Of a stretch of DNA of 51,647 bases, positions 26,972 to 36,600 are shown in pieces. How positions within the stretch are numbered: position 1 is the first letter of the stretch; each line of letters opens with the position of its first letter. Source of the DNA: Lachnospiraceae bacterium (GTDB lineage Bacteria > Bacillota > Clostridia > Lachnospirales > Lachnospiraceae); assembly GCA_022793065.1 (NCBI GenBank), contig JAAWCE010000106.1, positions 1 to 51,647 of the forward strand. The letters run 5' to 3'. The notes under the pieces were generated by a model. That model saw only the letters and a program-made list of their open reading frames with translations, was not told the origin of the DNA and did not search any database. Position numbers and translations under genes: made by a program.

Positions 26972-28180
26972 ATGGAAAGAGAAGAAAAATTAAAGGCATT
27001 GGACGCAGCAATCAGCCATCTTGAAAAGCAGTATGGAAAGGGAGCGGTAATGAAGTTGGGTGATCCTTCTTCTCAAATGAGCGTGGAAACTTTTCCCACA
27101 GGTGCGTTAAGTCTTGATATTGCGCTGGGGCTGGGAGGAATTCCCAAAGGAAGAATTGTGGAAATTTATGGTCCTGAATCCAGCGGTAAAACCACGGTTA
27201 CGCTGCATATGATTGCGGAGGTACAGAAACGGGGAGGTATTGCAGGATTTATTGATGCGGAGCATGCCTTAGACCCTGTGTATGCTAAGAATATTGGGGT
27301 GGACATTGACAACCTTTATATTTCCCAACCGGACAATGGAGAACAGGCGTTAGAAATTACGGAGACGATGGTTCGCTCTGGCGCCGTTGATATTGTGGTA
27401 GTGGACTCTGTGGCGGCATTGGTTCCCAAAGCAGAGATTGACGGGGACATGGGAGACAGCCATGTGGGACTGCAGGCGCGTTTGATGTCCCAGGCGCTGA
27501 GAAAATTGACTGCGGTAATCAGTAAGTCTAACTGTACAGTTATATTTATCAACCAGCTTCGTGAAAAAGTTGGAGTAATGTTTGGTAATCCTGAGACTAC
27601 CACCGGAGGCCGTGCATTGAAGTTTTATTCTTCCGTGCGATTGGATGTGAGAAGAATCGAATCTTTAAAACAAGGGGGAGAGGTAATCGGGAATCGTACT
27701 CGTGTGAAAGTAGTAAAAAATAAAATCGCACCGCCGTTTAAAGAGGCTGAGTTTGACATAATGTTTGGCGAGGGCATTTCAAGAGTGGGAGATATTCTGG
27801 ATTTGGCGGCAGGACTGGATGTGGTTGTGAAATCTGGCGCATGGTATGCGTATGACGGAAGTAAAATTGGTCAGGGGCGGGAAAATGCAAAGCAGTATTT
27901 AAAGGATAACCCGGAGATTTGTAAGGCTATCAGTGATAAAGTACGGGAGCATTACGGGTTTGATAAAGCCGTAGACGCTGTGGGCGGAGGAAATGGGGCG
28001 GACAGCTCCGACACGGCAGTAAAAGCAAAAGACAGCGCTAAGACAGGTACGAGGGCCGGCAGTAAAGGCAAAGCATCGTCTAAGGAGAGTACGAAAACGG
28101 AAGCTGCTGAAAATACGGAAGCGAAACCGGAGGCAGAAGCGGGTGCGGATACATCTGCTCCGGCTGGAGAAAACGTATAA
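26972..28180 (+). CDS. recA: RecA recombinase
   Basis: The 402-residue protein shows the RecA core: Walker [10 protein letters not shown], the MAW-region segment [18 protein letters not shown], loop L2 after [16 protein letters not shown], and the C-terminal domain to about residue 335. It promotes strand exchange and LexA self-cleavage. The last 60 residues or so form an Ala/Lys/Glu/Ser-rich low-complexity tail, longer than in a typical 350-residue RecA. The ribosome site AAAAGGAG lies 9 nt before ATG 26972. Two LexA boxes control the promoter. Confidence 0.98.
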   Translation: MEREEKLKALDAAISHLEKQYGKGAVMKLGDPSSQMSVETFPTGALSLDIALGLGGIPKGRIVEIYGPESSGKTTVTLHMIAEVQKRGGIAGFIDAEHALDPVYAKNIGVDIDNLYISQPDNGEQALEITETMVRSGAVDIVVVDSVAALVPKAEIDGDMGDSHVGLQARLMSQALRKLTAVISKSNCTVIFINQLREKVGVMFGNPETTTGGRALKFYSSVRLDVRRIESLKQGGEVIGNRTRVKVVKNKIAPPFKEAEFDIMFGEGISRVGDILDLAAGLDVVVKSGAWYAYDGSKIGQGRENAKQYLKDNPEICKAISDKVREHYGFDKAVDAVGGGNGADSSDTAVKAKDSAKTGTRAGSKGKASSKESTKTEAAENTEAKPEAEAGADTSAPAGENV

Positions 28181-28550
28181 TTAGATTTGATGTTTTGGAC
28201 GGAAGGGTATTGTGTACCGTGGAAAGGGGTTCAGAAGAACTGCTGCAGAATCATATGGAAAGTTAAAGATAGGAAGGTAACGGCGGGCGGTGACAACAGC
28301 ATAGTTTAAATATGCTTTAGGGGGTTTTAATAATTATTTTCACCGTCTGCACTTCTGTTTGTTTGATTATAAACTTCCACAAATTATGATGTACATTTGA
28401 CAGAAAGCATACTTTCATCAATCGTCTGGCAGAATAAATGGCAATCATTATTATTCGTAGGATAATATGGGTAGTTTACAAGGTTGTATTAAAACAGAGG
28501 CGCAGCAGAAGGAAGGATAAGTGGTATTTTTATAAGGAAATTTTGCAATT
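28181..28550 (+). other. recA-recX intergenic region
   Basis: About 370 nt without a credible gene. It contains a nested fold: CGGTGA (28288-28293) with TCACCG (28340-28345), and inside it AGCATA/TATGCT (28298-28316). This could be a terminator-like or attenuating structure that lowers recX expression relative to recA, but no long T-run follows. I recognise no known riboswitch. Confidence 0.35.
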
Positions 28551-29171
28551 ATGAAAGTGACAAGAATAGAAGAAGTGACAAAGTCTCGTGTGAGAATATT
28601 TCTGGAAGAAGAAATTGATTTCGTATTATATAAGGGAGAGTTGCGCGCATTTCAAATTTTTGAGGGTGAAGAAATAGCACAGGAAAGTTATGACAGGATT
28701 ATGGAAGAAATATTGCCGAAACGTGCAAAACTCCGTGCTATGAATTTGTTAAAGAACAGAGAATATACGGTGAAACAGTTGCGGGATAAGCTGTTGATGG
28801 GCGGTTATCCTGAGAAAATTGTGGAAGAGGCGTTGGCTTATGTGGGCAGTTTTCACTATACGGATGATTTGCGGTATGCGGTTGCTTTTATTTCTAATCA
28901 TGAGAATAACAGAAGCCGTAGACGAATAGAACAGGATCTTGCAGCAAAAGGTATCGCCAGGGATATTATGGAAAAAGCATGGATAGAATGGGAAGAACAG
29001 GGCGGGAGTCAGAATGAGCATGAAATGATTCGCAAGCTTTTGGAAAAAAAACATTTTATCCCAGAAGAGGCGGATCAGAGAGAGAAGCAAAGAATGTATG
29101 GTTTTTTGGTAAGAAAAGGATTTTCTGGTGAACAGGCGCGAAAAGCCGTATTGGCGGACAATTACGGATAA
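28551..29171 (+). CDS. recX: RecX regulatory protein
   Basis: The 206-residue helical protein has RecX repeats, for example LLKNREYTVKQLRDKLLMGGY and, later, LKRKGF-like VRKGFSGEQARKAV. RecX caps or dissociates RecA filaments. It is the next gene after recA, the usual position. Start ATG 28551 follows AAGGAAA by about 9 nt. Confidence 0.9.
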   Translation: MKVTRIEEVTKSRVRIFLEEEIDFVLYKGELRAFQIFEGEEIAQESYDRIMEEILPKRAKLRAMNLLKNREYTVKQLRDKLLMGGYPEKIVEEALAYVGSFHYTDDLRYAVAFISNHENNRSRRRIEQDLAAKGIARDIMEKAWIEWEEQGGSQNEHEMIRKLLEKKHFIPEEADQREKQRMYGFLVRKGFSGEQARKAVLADNYG

Positions 29172-29219
29172 TTAGGCTTCAAAGGCAAACATGTATGTTA
29201 TTTTACTTGTGAATAGGGC

Positions 29220-29248
29220 TTGACATAATGTGGATTTAAGTTTAGAAT
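29220..29248 (+). promoter_or_regulatory. Sigma-A promoter of rny
   Basis: Consensus TTGACA (29220-29225), a 17-nt spacer and TAGAAT (29243-29248), giving a leader of about 170 nt before the rny start. Confidence 0.75.
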
Positions 29249-29298
29249 TTAAGTGTTGTAAATTGCTTGTTAGAATGTTTTCGGTTTTCAGAAAGAGA

Positions 29299-29319
29299 TG
29301 AGAGCTAATATAGCTCTCA
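29299..29319 (+). promoter_or_regulatory. Hairpin in the rny leader
   Basis: TGAGAGCTA, loop ATA, TAGCTCTCA: a perfect 9-bp stem about 45 nt into the predicted rny transcript. No T-run follows, so it is not a terminator. An RNA-stability or autoregulatory role is conceivable, because the encoded enzyme is itself an RNase. Confidence 0.55.
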
Positions 29320-29425
29320 AGAATTCTTGATGAAAATGTGTACATACATTCTATATGGACTGTGGACAGGCCGCTGTCAACAGTTAAATGTACAATGAAA
29401 ATAAAATAAGGAGGTGCTCCTGTAG

Positions 29426-30973
29426 ATGCTTGAGATTGTGATATCTGTTATTGTATCTGTGGCAGTGACGGCAGTTGTGACTTTTTTGGCAGTCTCCAAT
29501 TATCATAAGAAGACAACGGAAACAACGATTGGAAACGCACAGGACAAGGCAAGAGAAATTATTGATGACGCTCTTAAGACTGCAGAGACCAAAAAGCGTG
29601 AATCGCTCCTTGAAGTAAAGGAAGAATCTATTCGTGCCAAAAATGAATTAGATAAGGAAATCAAGGAACGCAGAGCGGAGGTGCAGCGCTCTGAACGCAG
29701 GGTTCAGCAGAAGGAAGAGAACATTGATAAGAAAACCGAAGCCATCGAAAGGCGTGAAGCTGGTTTGGCAGCCAAAGAGGAAGCTCTTAACAAAGTGAAA
29801 GTTGAGGTTTCTAAGCTAAATGAGCAGCGAGTGCAGGAATTGGAACGAATTTCCGGTTTAACCTCTGAACAGGCAAAAGACTACTTATTGAAAATTGTTG
29901 AAGATGAAGTGAAGCATGAAACGGCCGTGATAATCAAAGAAATGGAGAGTCGCGCCAAAGAAGAAGCAGACAAAAAGGCGAAGGAGTATGTGGTATCAGC
30001 AATTCAGAGATGTGCAGCAGACCATGTTTCTGAAACTACAATTTCCGTGGTACAACTTCCCAATGATGAGATGAAGGGGAGAATTATCGGAAGGGAAGGT
30101 AGAAATATTCGTACGCTGGAGACCATGACCGGTATTGACTTAATCATTGATGATACACCGGAAGCGGTTATTCTGTCTGGTTTTGACCCTATTCGCCGGG
30201 AAGTGGCTAGAATTGCGTTGGAGAAGTTAATTGTGGACGGGCGTATTCATCCGGCCAGAATTGAAGAAATGGTGGAGAAAGCGCAAAAAGAAGTAGAAGT
30301 TATGATAAAGGAAGAGGGAGAAGCCGCTACGCTGGAAGTTGGCGTACATGGTATTCATCCTGAGCTTATCAGATTGTTGGGTAAGATGAAATTTAGAACC
30401 AGTTATGGGCAGAATGCTTTGAAACATTCCATTGAAGTAGCACAGTTATCGGGATTGTTGGCTGCGGAATTGGGATTGGATGTCAGGCTTGCGAAACGCG
30501 CCGGTTTACTTCATGACATTGGAAAGTCTGTAGATCATGAGATGGAGGGATCGCATATTCAGCTTGGCGTTGAACTTTGTAAAAAATATAAAGAAAATGC
30601 AACAGTTATTAATGCTGTTGAATCACATCATGGTGACGTAGAGCCAACTTCTTTGATTGCATGTATTGTACAAGCTGCTGATACAATATCTGCTGCACGA
30701 CCGGGAGCTAGAAGGGAAACATTGGAGACATATACTAGCAGGTTAAATCAATTAGAAGAAATAACAAACAATTTCAAAGGTGTAGATAAATCTTTTGCTA
30801 TTCAGGCAGGTCGGGAAGTTCGTGTAATGGTGGTGCCGGAACAGATTACAGATGCCGATATGGTTTTATTGGCACGAGATATTTCTAAGCAGATTGAAGC
30901 TGAATTGGAATATCCTGGACAGATTAAGGTTAATGTAATTCGTGAAAGCCGCGTTATTGATTACGCGAAGTGA
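29426..30973 (+). CDS. rny: Ribonuclease Y
   Basis: The 515-residue protein has an N-terminal membrane anchor (residues 3-24), a long charged coiled coil (about 30-200), a KH RNA-binding domain with [15 protein letters not shown] (about 213) and an HD nuclease domain with [17 protein letters not shown]. It is the membrane-bound endoribonuclease that starts bulk mRNA decay. ATG 29426 has a GGAGGTG ribosome site. Its own promoter and terminator make it a single-gene unit. Confidence 0.97.
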   Translation: MLEIVISVIVSVAVTAVVTFLAVSNYHKKTTETTIGNAQDKAREIIDDALKTAETKKRESLLEVKEESIRAKNELDKEIKERRAEVQRSERRVQQKEENIDKKTEAIERREAGLAAKEEALNKVKVEVSKLNEQRVQELERISGLTSEQAKDYLLKIVEDEVKHETAVIIKEMESRAKEEADKKAKEYVVSAIQRCAADHVSETTISVVQLPNDEMKGRIIGREGRNIRTLETMTGIDLIIDDTPEAVILSGFDPIRREVARIALEKLIVDGRIHPARIEEMVEKAQKEVEVMIKEEGEAATLEVGVHGIHPELIRLLGKMKFRTSYGQNALKHSIEVAQLSGLLAAELGLDVRLAKRAGLLHDIGKSVDHEMEGSHIQLGVELCKKYKENATVINAVESHHGDVEPTSLIACIVQAADTISAARPGARRETLETYTSRLNQLEEITNNFKGVDKSFAIQAGREVRVMVVPEQITDADMVLLARDISKQIEAELEYPGQIKVNVIRESRVIDYAK

Positions 30974-31007
30974 TATTGAAAATATAATTTATAGTCATGA
31001 TAAGAAG

Positions 31008-31035
31008 ACGCCGTGTTTTGTACACGGCGTTTTTT
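31008..31035 (+). terminator. Intrinsic terminator after rny
   Basis: ACGCCGTG (31008-31015) pairs with CACGGCGT (31023-31030), followed by a T-run. Confidence 0.92.
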
Positions 31036-31167
31036 GCGTTTGATGCTTGACGCACAATTATTTTTGCGTTATGCTGTAAAAGTATGATGATCAGCACATG
31101 TAGTTTAATTGATTTATAAAAGTTGGAAAATGCTGAAATAAAAATTGATTTATGAGAAAAGGAGAAG

Positions 31168-31545
31168 ATGATGTTAAAAAAAATTTCTACGGACAAAGCG
31201 CCGGCGGCTATAGGACCTTATTCCCAGGGGATCATTGCAAATGGGATGCTTTTTGCCTCAGGACAAATTCCAATTAATCCGGCAACAGGTAATATTGAGG
31301 GAAATGATATTATGTCTCAGGCTGAATTGGTAATGAAAAATATTGGAGCGCTGCTTGCGGAAGCTGGGACGGATTACACTAAGGTTGTCAAAACAACTTG
31401 TTTTCTGGCAGATATGGGAGATTTTGCCTCATTCAATGAAGTCTATGCAAAATATTTTACGGAGAAGCCGGCTAGAAGTTGTGTGGCGGTGAAGACATTG
31501 CCAAAAAATGTACTCTGTGAAGTTGAAGTAATTGCGGTTGTTTAA
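31168..31545 (+). CDS. ridA: RidA enamine/imine deaminase
   Basis: The 125-residue protein has the YjgF/YER057c/UK114 pattern: APAAIGPYSQG near the N-terminus, FASGQIP, and the C-terminal signature around RSCVAVKTLPKNVLCEVE with the active-site Arg. It hydrolyses reactive 2-aminoacrylate formed by PLP enzymes. Start ATG 31168 or 31171 after AAGGAG. Confidence 0.93.
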   Translation: MMLKKISTDKAPAAIGPYSQGIIANGMLFASGQIPINPATGNIEGNDIMSQAELVMKNIGALLAEAGTDYTKVVKTTCFLADMGDFASFNEVYAKYFTEKPARSCVAVKTLPKNVLCEVEVIAVV

Positions 31546-31649
31546 GGGCAGAATTCTTTGTATGCCCATACATATTTTTCAGAATTTGGTACATGCTATT
31601 TCTAACAAGGATGAGAAGTTGAAAGTAATCCTTGAATGATGAAAGGTGA

Positions 31650-32018
31650 GTGGATCAAATGATGGATTATGTAAACGCCTTTTGGGTAGGAGGATTGATT
31701 TGCGCTCTTGTGCAGATTTTAATGGAAAAAACTAAAATGATGCCTGGTCGTATTATGGTCTTATTGGTGGTTACAGGCGCAATCATCGGTGTGTTTGGAT
31801 TGTATGAACCATTTCAGGAGTTTGCAGGGGCGGGTGCCAGTGTGCCGCTGCTGGGATTTGGAAACGTGCTCATGAAGGGTGTGAAAGAGGCTGTGGACGA
31901 GAAAGGATTGCTGGGATTATTTGCCGGAGGGTTCAAGGCCGGAGCAGTGGGAACCTCCGCAGCCTTGATTTTTGGATATCTGGCAAGTTTGATATTTAAA
32001 TCTAAGATGAAGAGATGA
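31650..32018 (+). CDS. SpoVA-family membrane protein (SpoVAE/SpoVAC-like)
   Basis: The 122-residue protein has about four hydrophobic segments and the SpoVAE pattern: YVNAFWVGGLICALVQIL, GASVPLLGFGN and the C-terminal GLFAGGFKAGAVG. SpoVA proteins form the inner-membrane channel through which dipicolinic acid enters and leaves the spore. Normally spoVAC, spoVAD and spoVAE are adjacent; here this subunit is alone. The start is GTG 31650; ATG 31659 is also possible. It is convergent with the minus-strand gene at 32117. Confidence 0.82.
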   Translation: MDQMMDYVNAFWVGGLICALVQILMEKTKMMPGRIMVLLVVTGAIIGVFGLYEPFQEFAGAGASVPLLGFGNVLMKGVKEAVDEKGLLGLFAGGFKAGAVGTSAALIFGYLASLIFKSKMKR

Positions 32019-32116
32019 CAAATCTAAAATGCAAAAGGTGTAAGTGTTAAATTCTGGGAAAGTGAAGAAATCGTGGTTTAGATGGGATGTAAAAAGCGGG
32101 GAATTGGGACGAGAAA

Positions 32117-32617
32117 TCAGAGTTCTTCATATTGAATTCCCTTTCCGTCAAGATATTTCCGCATGGCTTGATCCCATATTACGTCCGGCTCTTTGGATAA
32201 AAGAAAAGTGTGGTAGGCTGTACCTGTAGTAATTACTGCTTTGGAGCCGTCATAGCGAATATTTAATGCCAAAGTCTTTACTTGTGATGCTTCCACATCA
32301 CATTGGGCATGTTCCAGTAAAGCAGTTGCCTTCTCAGGTTTGAGATGTAATACAAATCGAAAGAATAGGGGTGTGCGTTTACCTTTGATCAGGTCAAAGC
32401 ACAGCCCTTTTAGTTCACTCCATGGACGGAATTCATAAGTGATTTCCATGGATGTTCCGTCTGTATCTTTATAAAATTCCTGGTTGACATGTCCGTCTAT
32501 GGAAAATGTGCAGGCAGTGCTGATGACAGCTTCTTCTAAAAGAAAAGGTTCAAAAGTATCTGCCACCAGAAAGTGGTTCATAAATTGTTTCATAGAAGTA
32601 ATCTGTAAAGCTATCAT
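32117..32617 (-). CDS. DUF5721-like hypothetical protein
   Basis: About 166 residues beginning MIALQITSMKQFMNHFL. This N-terminus and the central FRPWSELKGLCFDLIKGKRTP stretch resemble a small conserved Lachnospiraceae family that I recall as DUF5721; its function is unknown. There is no signal peptide or membrane segment. I chose the internal ATG (7 nt after GGATGGG) over ATG 32629. It is convergent with the SpoVA-type gene. Confidence 0.6.
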   Translation of the reverse strand: MIALQITSMKQFMNHFLVADTFEPFLLEEAVISTACTFSIDGHVNQEFYKDTDGTSMEITYEFRPWSELKGLCFDLIKGKRTPLFFRFVLHLKPEKATALLEHAQCDVEASQVKTLALNIRYDGSKAVITTGTAYHTFLLSKEPDVIWDQAMRKYLDGKGIQYEEL

Positions 32618-32763
32618 AAATTTTCCCATCCGTTTCCGTAGTTGATATTACAAAGATATTTTTATTATAGCAGTTAATTTTAGGTGTGTAAAGCTTTGAT
32701 GTTCATTGTCTCTTTTAAGAAAAGTGCAGTACGTTAGAATACTGACTATTTCAGTAAATCAGC

Positions 32764-32792
32764 TTGAGTTGGTTCTGTGTTGATGCTATAAT
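32764..32792 (+). promoter_or_regulatory. Sigma-A promoter upstream of the hypothetical gene at 32829
   Basis: TTGAGT (32764-32769), 17 nt, TATAAT (32787-32792), with the start codon about 35 nt downstream. Confidence 0.65.
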
Positions 32793-32828
32793 GATATAAA
32801 AAGTCAGAACATATAAGGAGCAAATAAA

Positions 32829-33305
32829 ATGTATATTGAAAAATATTGGGGTAATTACATTGGTGGGACGGACGACAGCTTAACTCTGTTGGATTATTTA
32901 ATGGATAAGCAGAAAGCTGAAATCTCTTTGAGCGAAATATTTGCAGATACGGGTTTGGATCAACTGAATTGGGATTTCCATGTCTCTCCTAACCTGGGGT
33001 ACACTGATTCAGAGGGTATGGAACATGACTTTTATTATGCGATTGACCTGATAACCGATCTGGCGGCTTTGCTGTTGGAGTGTTCTTTGAATGGCAGTGT
33101 GTCTTTGGGGGAGCTATTGGAGGATGAGAATAAAAAGACTGTGCGTATTACTTTTACCGCAGAAGAAAAAAACGCTATGAATAAGGCATTGACTCATTTT
33201 ATAAAAGAGCCGCTGACTTATGATCTTCATGAGATGGTTCCTGATGAGGATATGCTGGAAATGGCAGAGGAATGTGAAAATCTGCGTAAGGAATTGTGCA
33301 AATAA
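32829..33305 (+). CDS. Acidic hypothetical protein
   Basis: A 158-residue, strongly acidic, soluble protein starting MYIEKYWGNYIGGTDDSLTL behind AAGGAG. I do not recognise the family. The acidic character, single-gene unit with its own promoter and N-terminus resemble immunity proteins (SUKH/Imm type) and related small regulators, but no toxin gene is next to it, so this is only a possibility. No membrane segment or signal peptide is seen. Confidence 0.7.
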   Translation: MYIEKYWGNYIGGTDDSLTLLDYLMDKQKAEISLSEIFADTGLDQLNWDFHVSPNLGYTDSEGMEHDFYYAIDLITDLAALLLECSLNGSVSLGELLEDENKKTVRITFTAEEKNAMNKALTHFIKEPLTYDLHEMVPDEDMLEMAEECENLRKELCK

Positions 33306-33514
33306 TATTTTATCCATGAGTTTAGTTCTTACTTTACGAATGAAAGTGTAAGATAATTGCATTTTGTTTGATTTTGTATATGATAATTTAATCTAATAGT
33401 GCATAAAAACGTTTGACAGAGTTGTTGGGGTAGTGATTTTTTAATATATGAATAAAACGGGAGCTTTTTTTGTATATTTTTTAGTAAATAATGCTATATT
33501 ATATATATTGAGTA

Positions 33515-33544
33515 TTGACAGGTTGGTAGGCATATTGCTACAAT
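33515..33544 (+). promoter_or_regulatory. Promoter of the large surface protein
   Basis: TTGACA (33515-33520), 18 nt, TACAAT (33539-33544). The transcript has a leader of about 130 nt before the ribosome site AGGAGG at 33668. The rest of 33306-33681 is A/T-rich with nothing else recognisable. Confidence 0.7.
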
Positions 33545-33681
33545 TAAAATGATTATTGTATAAAAAGGTAGTTTTGCGCAGTGTTAGAGTGTGCGTATTG
33601 ATCGTATAAATAAATATACGGCATAAACTACATGCGGGACAATTCATGGTCCATGCAAATTATAAACAGGAGGTGTATTTC

Positions 33682-36600
33682 ATGAAGCATTGGACAAGGC
33701 ATGCATCCATTTTTGGCAGAACGACAGCGTTGACTTTATGCGCTGCAATGCTGGCAGGTAACATTTGGGGGGGGCAGCAGGTTGTTGCAGCCGAATTGGA
33801 TGGGGTAGCCATAGGTTCAGAAACAGACATGAATTCCCTTTCGACGCAGGAGCTGACGCCAGTACAGCTCAGTAATGCGGTAGCAGGAACAGACTTTGTA
33901 CAGTTTGATTTCACTGAAGCGGAAGTGGGGGATTCAAAAGACCAGGAGATTCTTGGTTACAATGTGTACCGTGCAGAAGGGGAGGGAGGGTATGAGCTCC
34001 ATGATACTTATGTGCTGCCGGGAAAAGATATTAAAGATGGAAAGGAAGCAGTTCTTTCTGATAAAATTACGGTAAAGACTGCCGTTCAGACCAGTCAAAC
34101 GCCCCAGTTTGAAGTGCCTGATTTGGTTGAAGGTATGCCCATTCCACAGGGAGGAACGGTTGCGGATTTACTTCCTGGGACATTAGAGGTAGTGGACGTG
34201 TCTGGTGAGACGAAGACAGTGGCCGCTATTTGGACGGATGTTTCTAATGTTGATATCAGCAAACCAGGTAGTTATACAGTAACTGTAACATTGGAGGGGT
34301 GGAGTGACCCGCTGACTAAAACAGTCAAGGTTGTACCGAATGAGATTAAGAGTTATACATCTCCGGAGGATGTTGTTGTCGTTCAAGGACAAACATTAGA
34401 AGGAAAGCTGCCTGAGAAAGTGAAAGTATCCTATACCAATACGACTACGGGTGAACTGGCGGTGACATGGGATATTTCAAAGGTAGATACTGGTAAAGTT
34501 GGTACATATACCGTAACAGGTACTTTGGCGACTACATTGGGTGGATTGGAGAGTGCGCCCACGATAACGATTAAAGTTGTGGCAACGGATGCTAAGCCGG
34601 ATAGAATTGAAACATTAGCAGATATTACGGTTAAATTTGGGGAAAAGATTATATTGCCTGAGAATGTCAACGTAATATATTCCGATGGCACAAAGATAGA
34701 AAATGGTGTTACATGGGAAACATTCAATCCAGACAAAGCAGGAACATATACTGTAAATGGCACATTGACGCCGGCAATTGAAGGTTTTGAAGAAAAACCT
34801 CAGATAAGAGTGATTGTTACTACTGAACCGGTTGGATATGAGGAACTGGAAACAGTTCAGGTAAATAAAGGAGAAAAACCTGTTCTGCCCACGGAAGTTA
34901 CAGTGAAGTTTACTGACGGCACTACAAAGAAATTAACGGTGACTTGGCCGGAAGTGGATACATCATTGGTGGGTACAACGGTCGTAACCGCAGATGCACT
35001 GTCAGAATCATTTGGAGAGGACTTTAAATTACCTGAAATTACGATTAGAGTAATTGACCCTCAAGGGGAGAAAGAGCCTCTTGATTTTACGAATCTGGCA
35101 CCTGTTTCTGTGGATTTTGGCACTAGCAAGGCAGATGTGAAAACCATGCTGAAAGAAAAAGTTCCGACGGTTACGCTGAATTATTCCGATGGTTCTAAGG
35201 AGCAGGTGGCTGTAAGTTGGGATGCGGCAGTGGATGCGGATACCTTTAGTACTAGTACAAAAGGTACGTACACATACACGTTAAATGGCGCATTGACGGA
35301 TGCCATAGAGGGGTTTTCCTTGCAGCCGTCCCTTGTTGTCAATATCATTGTAAATCCTGTACGTATTGAAGCTTTAGAAGCTATTGAAGTCCCTATGGGT
35401 ACGGCATTTAATGATATTGATCAGCTGCCTTCTGAAGTTACCATAGTATATGCGGATGATTCAACACAGAAAGCAGCAGTAACATGGAAAGAGGGAAATT
35501 ATGATTCTGAAACAGAAGGTGAGTATGAGCTAACAGGTGATTTAGCAACACCCATTGATGGTTTTGCAGAAATCCCTAGTATAAAAGTAAAAGTAGTTGA
35601 TTTCATTGTTTCTGTTGAAGAGGTTGCTGTGGAAGCAGGGGTTGGTGCCACTGCAGATGAAGTTATGCCTAAAGAAGTAAGCGCTACATGGAAGAGCGGC
35701 AAAACCACGAAAGTAGCCGTTGACTGGTCAGAGGGACTGGGAGAGGTGGATTTTGACGTGGTGGGTACCTATACTGCCACAGGTAAGGTAGTAGGGTATG
35801 ACGGAGAGGTAACGGCGGCTGTTACTGTGATTTATCCTGTGGTTTACCAGTTTGATTTTGGTACGGAAGGCTCAGCGGTTGCAGAAGGTTGGACTGGCGT
35901 TAAGGTCAATAATGCTAAAGCAACAAAGCCATTAGCTGATTTAGGCAGTGTATATTCCGTTGCTCAGGGGTATGGCTTTGCAATAGATAACAAAATGGAT
36001 GGAAGGGTGGATGCGGGATTTGTTTATGATGGAAATGCCTCCATCCCTCAGAATGTATATAATGACTGTGCATTAGTTGGGGTGGTAGATTTCCCAGTTA
36101 ATCTGAAAAATGGCAAATATTATGTAGAAATTATCAGTACTACAGTAAGTCTGGGCACAGATAAAAATTATAATAATAGAGTTTCGGCTGATGTAGAAGG
36201 TACAAGGTTAGAAGTCTCAAGTTCTTCACAGGGAGCAAGATATGAGGTAGGGGGAACAGAGGTAACTGTGGCCGATAATCAGTTGAATATTATGTTCCAG
36301 AATACTGCTTCATCACGTGTTGCCGGTATTATTATTCGGAAAATGGGCGAAACGGATAATACAAAGGATGAAGTTGGAAACTATCCGGTAGAGGTAGTGA
36401 AGGGTAAGAGTTTAAGTACTGTATTACCGAATACGGTATCCGTTTTTGCAAAAGGCAGTGATGGAAAACCTCAGCAGGTAGCCGTAACATGGGATATCGA
36501 CTCAGTAAATACCAATACATTAGGTGACATTGAAGTAACAGGAACACTGCAAAATCCTCCGGCCGGTATTTCAGCGGAACCGAAGATTACAGTTCATGTA

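Noticed and set aside
28181..28550. Riboswitch between recA and recX
   Set aside because: Nested stems are present, but no known aptamer motif was recognised.
32044..32229. 61-codon ORF on the plus strand after the SpoVA gene
   Set aside because: It overlaps the end of the minus-strand DUF5721-like gene, with no ribosome site or conserved pattern.
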